A stretch of DNA of 38,301 nucleotides from assembly GCF_009601505.1 (NCBI RefSeq), contig NZ_WITC01000060.1, forward strand, positions 1 through 38,301, written 5' to 3'. Every line of letters begins with the position of its first letter. Position 1 is the stretch's first letter. Origin of the DNA: Sinorhizobium terangae (GTDB lineage Bacteria; Pseudomonadota; Alphaproteobacteria; Rhizobiales; Rhizobiaceae). The position numbers and the translations under genes were made by a program. Below are positions 17,488 to 26,300 of the stretch, piece by piece. The notes beneath the pieces were generated by a model that searched no databases, was not told the DNA's origin, and saw only the letters and a program-made list of their open reading frames with translations.

Positions 17488-17803
17488 CTTTTTTCCGATG
17501 CGGAGGAGCATGAACGCAAGAGCAGTACGGCCGGCATCGACTTATTGTGAATTCTTCCCGAAACTGGTCAGCTCCTCGACAGCTAAACGTCCCATCGTGA
17601 GAACCTGGATCGTCCGAAGGTGCTGCCGCCAATTGGTGGTGGAAATAGACGTTTGAGCAAGTAACCAGCGGAGCAATCACAATCATGAGCAGCGGCATTC
17701 TTGGTGATCCGGCCAGCGCTCCGCATATCAACGGTCGTCGTGAACACCACAGCACCACGTGACGCACTTGTGGCGTTTTCAATCTCACATCTGAGGATGC
17801 ACA
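17488..17803 (+). other. Intergenic region nolW-nopX
   Basis: About 316 bp. It holds the tts box of nopX at 17567-17598 and, I infer, the long untranslated leader of nopX. I see no gene. Confidence 0.6.
17567..17598 (+). promoter_or_regulatory. tts box of nopX
   Basis: GTCAGCTCCTCGACAGCT followed by CCCAT matches the tts pattern closely. It is about 237 bp before the nopX start codon, on the same strand. Confidence 0.85.
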
Positions 17804-19612
17804 ATGTCGATCAGCAATCTTTCGTCGCCTGTCATTTCGAACCCCACTCAATCCTTACAAGCTTCGTCAGCCCTGGGATACTCCGCGCAGATGCTCAGTC
17901 AGGCCCAGCAACAAGCGCAGTCGTCTTTCGAATCGATGCTGTCCGCTTGGCTGCCGGACGGCCAGACCCATGACCCTTTTGTACAGCGGGACATGGTGGC
18001 GAAGAACGTGAAGTCGACACTGGAAGAATTGAAGCAGCACCCGATGGACCTGTTGCCAGCGCAGATGAGAGCCGCCATCGAATCAACGAATCAGGATCCG
18101 CCGCCCTGTGCCGTCGGTTCTTATTGCGCTGCGCCGGCACCCATACCAAGCTCGAGGATTACGTGGAACGGCGGCTCCCTAACCGAAACCGAGTTGCAGA
18201 TTGTGGCAGTGTTGAACCGCCACAAGGACCAATGCCCGCTCAGTTGGGACTCGCTGGGAGACAAAGCAAATGACCCCTCCACGCCACCGGATCTGAAGAC
18301 TGCAATCCAAGGACTGCAGCAGGACCCGGAGCTCTTCTATGCGATAGGCTCACAAGGAGATGGCCGCTGCGGAGGGAGCATCAAGGCGAAGGATCTTTCC
18401 GGCTTCTCCGAGCTCCACTCACAAGTTGCCGCATTCCAGGACCAGCAGGCGCAAAGCTACGTGCAGAACTACATTCCATCCGACGGCACTGGAAACGGTC
18501 ACCCCTCGGTCATGACCTTGAGCTCTGCATTACGCGAGCTTTACCGATACTCCGACTATTTGCCTAAGAACCTGAGTCTGGCCGACTTTAGGCAAATAGT
18601 CGACGGCCAGGCGAAAACCGGCAAATGCCCTCCCCAGGTCATTGCAGCGGCTCAATACTTCCTTAATCACCCGGATGATTGGAAGCAGCTATATGGCGGT
18701 GCGATAGATAAGGTTCACAAAGAGGATTTCCTGCAGGTCGCCTCATCATCGATGAGCCTCACGCAAACCGAACTGGATACGCTCAAGACGATCAACGGCA
18801 ATCGGAACACCTTCTTTGGAAGCGGCGACTTGACTCGTGACAAGCTGGCGAGCATAGCAGCCAATAAGAGCCTCGATCCGAGGGTACGCCAAGCCGCGTC
18901 GCAGTTGCTCTCAGATCCCGTATTATTTGCTTTGCTGAATAATTCGATTACGGGCTATAAGACCCATCATAAGTTCTTCGACTTCGGCGGCGGACATACC
19001 GTCGATTCGGGTAACATCAGCCAAAATGACTTCACGCAATTCGCCACCAACATGTCCGCTGCGAATCGCACCGTTCAGCAGACGAAGACCCATGTCCCCG
19101 AAACCGCTGCAGCGAAGGACGCCGTTGCGGACATGATGGCGGGTGCTGCGGACCAACCCGATATCAAGTCTGCCAAAAAGAACGGCGGTGCCTTCATGCA
19201 CGCAATCAACGACGTCGCTAAGGCGGCCACGCCTGTGCTCGATTGGGCTGCGACGGCGGTGGGTGTACTCAGTTTCGTTCCGGGCCTGGGTCAAGTGGCC
19301 GATCTCGTATCGGCGGGTCTTGAGATTGGGTCGCAAGCGGTAAATCTTCTCCATACAGCCATTAGCGGAGGCAATATGAAGCAGGCCCTGGAAGAAGCCG
19401 GCCTCAATCTCGGGGCGCAGGCGATCGGTCTTGTCTCCGGCCCTCAGGTCAAACTCGCGATTCGCAACGGGCTCGTGAAAAAAGCCGTAGAAGAGGCCGC
19501 AACGGCCGGCATCAATCTGCCGCTTTCAACGGCGCAAACCTATGCGCAAGACTACTTGAACAATCTGCAGGCGCGCCTGAAGGCTGATTCCGTGCCCGCC
19601 GCAGCCGCGTAA
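17804..19612 (+). CDS. nopX: T3SS translocator NopX (NolX)
   Basis: The 602-residue secreted protein starts MSISNLSSPVISNPTQSL and is close in length to NolX of Sinorhizobium (about 596). NopX/NolX is the proposed translocator that inserts into the plant membrane, related to HrpF of Xanthomonas. The N-terminus is Ser/Gln-rich. The middle repeats helical units (LTETELQIVAVLNRHKD, LTQTELDTLKTINGNRN), both followed by EF-hand-like stretches. A hydrophobic segment near residues 475-510 (AATAVGVLSFVPGLGQVADL) could enter the membrane. It stands alone behind its own tts box. A stem-loop after the stop (19664-19689) probably ends the transcript. Confidence 0.95.
   Translation: MSISNLSSPVISNPTQSLQASSALGYSAQMLSQAQQQAQSSFESMLSAWLPDGQTHDPFVQRDMVAKNVKSTLEELKQHPMDLLPAQMRAAIESTNQDPPPCAVGSYCAAPAPIPSSRITWNGGSLTETELQIVAVLNRHKDQCPLSWDSLGDKANDPSTPPDLKTAIQGLQQDPELFYAIGSQGDGRCGGSIKAKDLSGFSELHSQVAAFQDQQAQSYVQNYIPSDGTGNGHPSVMTLSSALRELYRYSDYLPKNLSLADFRQIVDGQAKTGKCPPQVIAAAQYFLNHPDDWKQLYGGAIDKVHKEDFLQVASSSMSLTQTELDTLKTINGNRNTFFGSGDLTRDKLASIAANKSLDPRVRQAASQLLSDPVLFALLNNSITGYKTHHKFFDFGGGHTVDSGNISQNDFTQFATNMSAANRTVQQTKTHVPETAAAKDAVADMMAGAADQPDIKSAKKNGGAFMHAINDVAKAATPVLDWAATAVGVLSFVPGLGQVADLVSAGLEIGSQAVNLLHTAISGGNMKQALEEAGLNLGAQAIGLVSGPQVKLAIRNGLVKKAVEEAATAGINLPLSTAQTYAQDYLNNLQARLKADSVPAAAA
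18553..18602. repeat. 15-bp perfect inverted repeat inside nopX
   Basis: CGACTATTTGCCTAA at 18553-18567 is the exact reverse complement of TTAGGCAAATAGTCG at 18588-18602, with a 20-base loop. The arms encode SDYLPK and FRQIVDG in nopX. Confidence 0.95.
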
Positions 19613-19663
19613 GTGCTTCCACCTCATCTTCAGCGGATCGAAGTGGTAATCGAGACGCAGGAC

Positions 19664-19689
19664 TCTGCTTGCCCATGGAGGCAAGCAGA
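19664..19689 (+). terminator. Stem-loop after nopX, probable terminator
   Basis: TCTGCTTGCC (19664-19673) pairs perfectly with GGCAAGCAGA (19680-19689) over 10 bp with a 6-base loop, 52 bp after the nopX stop. There is no strong T run behind it, so it may act as an RNA-stabilising end or a weak terminator. Confidence 0.6.
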
Positions 19690-19744
19690 CGATATTGATC
19701 GGGAGGGCGTGTCGAAGCGGCTAGATTAGTGGCGGCCAGTTACG

Positions 19745-19925
19745 CGTCATCCTGGAGCTTCCGGACAAGGATTTTTCGCGTGCCTTCAAGAACACCATTC
19801 TAGCTTCGCGGAGATCGGCACGACCAACGGGTGCAGGACGCGATGGCCACCCTTTATCGGCATCAAGACTGTGCTCGCCACGCTGGCGGCTTCCGCTTGG
19901 AAGAGGAGTTCGCGAAGGGAAACCA
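19745..19925 (+). pseudogene. Relic of a XopAD/SKWP-type effector gene
   Basis: This stretch is a decayed copy of bases 26327-26510 of the giant effector gene. It keeps LELPDKDFSRAFKNTILA against LFELPDKDFTRAFKKAILA, loses about a dozen bases, then keeps the DNA for GIKTGLATP (here GGCATCAAGACTGTGCTCGC) with the frame broken. Matching DNA is recognisable for about 180 bp. It lies between nopX and the tts box of the giant gene, in the same orientation. No open product remains. I see no recognisable gene in the rest of 19613-20111; an unassigned minus-strand frame (19786-20109) partly covers the relic. Confidence 0.85.
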
Positions 19926-20111
19926 CAATCAGGAGCGGTGAACCGGCAAACAAGCCCGATGCAGCTATATCTATTGCCGGGGGAAGCTCCAGGCGTCGCG
20001 CGCGCCTGACCTCGTCGTTCTCCTCTTCCACCACCGACCTAAGCGCATGAATGAGCAAAACACGCGCGCTGACTCCAGCTTCCTCATTCAAGATTGTGGT
20101 GTCCAGCAACG

Positions 20112-20144
20112 GTCAGGTTTACGTCAGAATGGATTCCTATACTA
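20112..20144 (+). promoter_or_regulatory. Probable (weaker) tts box of the giant effector gene
   Basis: GTCAGGTTTACGTCAG followed by CCTATACTAG keeps GTCAG-TT--CG--AG and the downstream CC, but has GG for GC and A for T before CG. It lies 255 bp before the start codon, a distance like those of the other long-leader effectors here. The rest of the leader to 20366 has no gene I can support. Confidence 0.55.
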
Positions 20145-20366
20145 GCCATCAAAGAACGACTGAAGGAATAACCATTAGGGCCCGCAAGCGCTTGAGCTGT
20201 CGATGAGAGGCGCGACGGCGTTCGTTAGAACGCAAGAAGCTCGCTTGGGAGAAAAGGAGCATCCGAGCATTTGCGCTCAAGGGCCGAAGCCTTGATACAC
20301 CACGAATACCCTGGCAACAGCCGCAACCTACAAGCGGCGCATTCTCTCTTGTTTCGGAGATGAAAT

Positions 20367-23300
20367 ATGACAGGCGGCATTGCGCGATCTGGAAAATCTC
20401 ACATTGGAGAGGATGGAGCCGCCACCGAGTGCGGACCGAGCAGTTCGCCCGAGAAGGAAGAGCTTGCCATTGGAGACGCCAGCCAGTCGTTCGCTTCCAC
20501 CATGGGACGCATGCGCTCACGGCCGCAAGAAGGAGGCGCGTCCTCCGCTTCCCTTGCCCGCTGTGACGACGATGCCTCCGGCAGGACTTCCGGTTCCTCT
20601 TTGGGCGCGCGTCGGATTTTAGGCGCTGCCATACGCGCAGCCACTGCGCCACCTACAGCCGCTGGGCGGCGGCGCCGCTTTCCCTCAGTCTCGGACGAAG
20701 AAATGTCCGTTCGACAAGAAAGCTCCTTGTGTTCTGATGAGGACCCGTGGCTCGACTGTCAAAAGCCCGGTCGCTCGCAGCCAAAAGCGTTCTTACTTGA
20801 TAGGCAAGCCGATATTCACGGTGCAAGTTCTGAAATACAACTTAATGACGCTCTACACGATATTAGCTTCGCTCGCGACATCGATAAATTCTCGCACGCT
20901 GTGGTGAAATATGACAAGAAGCTCAAGGGCGAAACGGACCACGCAACATTCCTGCAAAAGGCCGCCGCCCAGTTTATGCGTCAATTTCTCCCGAGATGGG
21001 AGCAGGAAATCGGCGCCCAGAAATCCTGGGCCTATGCCACGACGTGCAATGCAGTGGCCCGGGAAGATGGAGGCGAGACAGGTAAGGAAGCTTGCAGGCG
21101 GGTTGCAGCCCGAGTATCGCGGCTTGATCTCCCCCTAGTAGAGAAGATTGAACCCAAAGCGTTTTCACTCTTCGTCTTGTCGTTCAGTCGATATCCTAAA
21201 GTGGCGGAATGCCGCAATGGAATGATCAAAATCGCCGAATTTCTTCGGGAACAAAGCGGCACGGTTCGAGGGCTAAACGGCCAGAGCTTGGCCCTTTTGG
21301 TGAACGGGTTTAGCAAATGGCCGCACGAGGAGAACTCTCATCAGGCCACTGCAGCAATCGCCGCCGAGATTCGCCGCCGGGCTCCCCGGTTCACTGGATT
21401 CGATTCGCAGAACCTGGCGAATTTGGTGAACGGTTTCAGCAAATGGCCGGAGGACTGCCGCAGCGCTATAGTTGCAATCGCCGCCGAGGTCCGTCACCGC
21501 GCGGGTGGCGTCGGCAGGCTATCCGACTTTAAATCTCAACATTTGGCGAACTTGGTCAACGGTTTCAGCAGGGACCCGGAAGGGACGGAGTGCAACGGCG
21601 CGGTAGTTGCAATCGCTGGCGAGGTCCGTCGTCGCGGCGACCGGCTGTCAGGCTTCGCTTCGCAGGAGCTGTCGAGCCTAGTGAATGGTTTCTCTAAATG
21701 GCCGGAGGATTGCCGTGGTGCTACCGTTGCGATTGCCCGTGAGGTCGCCAGCCAAGCGCAAAGGCTCCCGAACTTCAACCCGCACGATCTGGCAAACCTG
21801 GTAAACGGTTTCAGCAAGCTACCTGATGCGGTCGGCTGTGTTGACGCTATCGTTGCCATCGCTGTTGAAGTTCTTCGCCGCGCCGATCGTCGCGCCCTGA
21901 TCTCTGGGTTCGGTCCGCAGGATCTGGCGATCCTGGTTAACGGTTTCAGCAAGCGGCCTGGCGAAAAGCGTTGTTTCGACGCTATCGTTGCGATTGCTGT
22001 TGAGGTTCTTCGCCGCGCCGATCGTCGCGCCCTGATCCCTGATTTCGGTTCGCAGCACTTGGCGAATCTGGTGAATGGCTTCAGTAGGTGGCCGGAAAGA
22101 GCTGAGTGTCGCGGCGCTACGGTTGCAATCGCCCGCGCGGTTTCCGGCCCAGCCGAGCGACTGATTGATTTCACTCCGCAAGGATTGGCGAACTTGGTAA
22201 ACGGCTTCAGCAAATGGCCGGAGGACTGCTGCGGCGCAATTGTAGCGATCGCAGGGGAGATTTCGCGCCGCACCGAGCTCTCCGATTTTATCCCGCAGGG
22301 GTTGGCGAACCTGATGAACGGCTTCAGCACGTGGCCGGAGGACTGCCGCGGCGCAATCGTTGCGATCGCAAGGGAGGTCTCTCGCCGCGGCGATCGGCTT
22401 TCTGGGTTTGATCCGCAGGCCTTGGCGAACTTGGTGAGCGGCTTCAGCAAATGGCCGGAGGACTGCCGCGACGCTGCCGTGTCAGTCGCGAGCGAGGTCT
22501 CTCAACGTGGCGACCAGCTCTGTGGGTTTGATCCGCAGGCCTTGGCGAACTTGGTGAACGGTTTCAGCAAGTGGTCGGATGAGGAGAAGCCGCGCCATGC
22601 CATTGTCGCGGTCGCTGGTGAGGTCTGTCGCCAAGCGGAGCGCACCGACCGGCTTTCTCGATTTACCTCGCAGCACTTGGCGAATCTGGTGAACGGTTTC
22701 GGCAAGTGCCCGGATGAGGCGGACTGTCAAAGCGGAACAATCGCGATTGCCAAGGAGATCCGTTGCCGCCAGCTCTCTGATTTCGTTCACCAAGGGCTGG
22801 CGATGCTGATGAACGGCTTCGGCAAATGGTCCGAGGAAGCCGCATGCCATCAGGCGATCTTGAATATCGCGCACAAACTCGGCGCACCAGGCTACCGACT
22901 CGGAACGTTCACCACACCTCAGCTTAGCATGATCGCCAATGCTTTGGGGCGAAGCATCACGAGGACAGAGGCTGCCGGCGAGGTCGTAGAGACCGCCCTA
23001 TTAAAGGACAGGTTGCACAAACTCGCCCATTACCTGCACTATGATAATGATCGCCTGACGGAGGCGGGCGTTCTGAGCATCACCCTCATTTTCAAGGGGC
23101 TGGGTAAGGCTCGACTGGTGGATGATCTCGGCTTGCTTGCACCGGCAGGCCTAGCTCGGCTCTCGGAACTGCGTCAGGCCCCTGATTTTGCGACGCAGGT
23201 CGATCTGGAAACGATGGGCAACGTGTGTGATGCTCTGCTGCCGTTGGCGCGCAGCCCACAGAAGCCACTGCGCTGGCACCGCCGGCAGGCTCTGACGTTG

Positions 23301-26300
23301 CTGAACGACCTTCAACCGGTTCTGGAGCAGAAGATCGAGGCGCATCTGAACGCAAGCGATGCCGAGCGGACGCGCGGACCGCTTGCGAGCCGCTGCCCCG
23401 CTTTATCGATCTATCAGACGCTCAAGGCCCGTGCGGTCCTGGAAAGATTGTTCCGGTCGCCGTATGTCGAGGGTAAGAGGGCCGACTTGCGGGTGAGGCA
23501 ACAAGAGCTGGAGGGTAAGACCAAGGATATCCTGCACAGGACGCGCGGTCTCATCGAAGGCGATCTTTCCAACATGAGCTGGAACCTGATCGCGCAGATC
23601 GAGGCCGACAATCCCGTGGATGCGCTGGACTTGTTCATGGAGCAGGATGCGGTGGCGATCCAGGCGCAACATCCAGCCTCGGTCTTCGACGTGCTGCAGG
23701 TGTTGCGAACCATGGATCACGAGCCCAGGCCGCCGCAGGGGGATGCGGGACTGATGCGGTTGCCGGTGGTGGACATGCAGGGGCGGCATTTGGCCACGGA
23801 GCCCGAAACACGCTATTCGATTTTCCATCGCCTGACCTCGGGGAGCCTGCCGGTGGTCGCGGTGCAACTGCCGGCAACCCCGAGCGCCTTCATGCTGGCG
23901 CGCACGCTCACCGTCGATGGCGTGCCATACCGCATGGACCTGTTCGGCGGCAGCAAGTTAAAGCCGCCGCGATTGAGCGTGTCTCAGGTTGCGGCGCGGG
24001 CTCCAGGCGAGCCAACAAAACCTTCCGGGGGGAAGCTGCTGGCAATCCCTTATGCCGAAACCGCACCGGGCACCGCCTTCGAGCAGCTGTCGCGCGCCTG
24101 GGCTCCTTTCAAAGAGGCCTATTATTACACTCAGCGCAGGGGCTTTGCAGCGCCTCCGGCGATCAAAGGCCTATCTCCTCACGACTACGCGCTGGAAGGC
24201 GCCTTCAAATTGATGCTGCTGCCGGACCGCCGTGCCAACGAGGAGCATGCCTTCAAGCTGAGGGGGGCGCAGGGGCCCATTGCATTGCGACCGCATGACG
24301 GCTGCGGCTTCATCAGGGCCTCGCTGGCCAACCTTATGCCAGCCATTCGTCGTGCCGGCGAGCAGGAAGACGGTCCTGACCGGGTGCTTGCCTATGGTGA
24401 GGGAAGGAACACATCCCTGCCAGTCTCGGCGCTGCAACATTACCCACGCAGCGAGCAAGTGGCGGATGAGGCACGTGAGAAAGCCATGATCTGGCTCCGG
24501 AGCAAACAAAAGCCAGAGCTCACGTCCGAAGAGCTATTTCGCACGGTGACGGCGGCAAACATCAATGGTCCGGGCGCAGTTGCCATCCCGTCCGCTGACG
24601 GCTGCCTCCATGTGCCAACGCTCAAGAGCAAGACGTTGAGCGGCGGTGGCGCGCTGATCGGGCGGTCCCCCTATGACAAGCCGAACCTGAGGCCGTTCGC
24701 CGCCGAGCGTGTCAAGTCGGCAGTTGACGGGGATCCGACCGCTGTGTTTCTCGATAACTGTACGGCCATCCAATACAGCTTCAATGTCGCACACAAGTCT
24801 GGCGAGGAACTAGCGGCCGACGATCCGACTTTTTTTGCGAAAGGCATTCTGATCGTGGTGCCGGATGAGATGTGGCCCGCCGACTATGCCGACCGAGGGC
24901 TGGTGATGTCTGCCGAGGACGTCAAGTGCCATTCGAGCTGGACCGAGGGCAAGGACCGCGCGAAGGCGGACACGCCGGTCGACTGCGTCGGCATCCTCCA
25001 GGCGACGGAGGTGTTTGCCCCAGGCTCGGTGGTTGCCGTGCCGCCCAGTGAACAGAAGAAACTTGACGGCGACTTCGACGGGGATAGCGTCGTCATCATC
25101 GGCGACCGGCCGCAGCTTTACGAGCATGTTAGGCAATTCGATCAAGAGGAGCAGGCACGCAGGCTTCGCTCGCTCAAGCCGCCAAAGTCGCATACCCCGG
25201 CGATTGAGGGCGGTCACTACAAGTTCGGCCGCGCCAGCCAGATCCTCGCCGCCACGCGCAATGTGCTGGAAATCTATACCGGCTTGCAGCGAGGCTTTCT
25301 GGCTCAATCCCATGAAGCGCGACTGTGGTTTGCCGAGCGTGCCATCTTCGGAACGTACGAAGGCATTCACCCACAGCTCAAGCGCGACATCCGAGGCCTG
25401 CTGGAACAGGAAGGGGTCAGTGCCGCGAGCTTCCTGGGCACCTTCGAGAAGGCGCGGCGCGAGATCGAAGTCGCCAACCATCCGGTCGCGCGCGAGGTGG
25501 CCGAGTTGCTCCTCGCCGAGCTCGAGGCCTGGGCCGCGAGGCTGGATGAGCAAGCCCTGCCCGAAACAGCGGCCGGCGTGAGCGAGGCGCAGCTCGCCAC
25601 GAGCCAACCGCTCTCCGCGCTGTTCCCGGAGCTGGCGGAGAGCTATCCGGGAATGACTGAGCCACGCGAGCGTGTCCAGCTTCTCATCGACCGTTACCCT
25701 GTGCGCATCGACCCGCGACCGGACGGTTACAATCCACACGACCTGGTGCAAAGTGCAAACAATCTCCTGAGCCTCGGCATCAAGGTCGGAACTGACGCCT
25801 ATAAATCCGACACTGGCGCCCACATCTTTATGTTCAAGAGCGAGTACCTTCAGCGCCTGCTGCAACAGACACCGGGCCTAGCCTCCGTGCCCTATGTGAA
25901 GAGCATGGCGGCGGCTCTCCACCACGGAAGCTTTGATGCCGATGCAGCCTTGAAGGAGCTGAAGGACAACCCCACCCTGGCGGCTTCCATCATGGAAACC
26001 TCGATCAAGCTCGCTGCGGAACAAGGCATTCTGTCCAGGCGCTCCGGCCTCCGGCCGGCCGCCGGGGACAGCGATATGACCATTACGTTGAGCCGCGAGG
26101 AGGCGCCAAAGCGCGCCAAAATCGAGGCGTCGCGTGCCAAACAGGAGGAAGAGAGCATCACTGCAGGGGCGCTCGGCGTTGCCGCCAGCCTCAGGAAAGC
26201 GGGCATCCAGGTGGATATGCCTCATCTTGAGCACCGGTTGCGATCGGAAGCTTCCATGACAGACCAGCTCATCGGCATGCAGGTGCCGGCCGAGGCCGGC

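Noticed and set aside
19786..20109. Minus-strand frame of 107 residues between nopX and the giant gene
   Set aside because: Its second half is antisense to the XopAD-type relic and the first half has no family I recognise; it may be chance, though the first 60 residues look somewhat protein-like.
20185..20215. Possible minus-strand tts half-site (CATCGACAGCTC)
   Set aside because: The GTCAG half is missing and there is no credible minus-strand gene downstream.
21536..22450. Long minus-strand frame (304 residues) across the SKWP repeats
   Set aside because: It is the repeated antisense of the SKWP units; the plus-strand product has clear family identity.
21140..22965. Repeat array that might look like a CRISPR or other DNA repeat locus
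   Set aside because: The repeats are long, diverged and in frame with a coding sequence; there are no short identical repeats with unique spacers.
24810..25865. Long minus-strand frame (351 residues) opposite the giant effector
   Set aside because: High-GC shadow of the plus-strand gene; no family likeness and no ribosome site.
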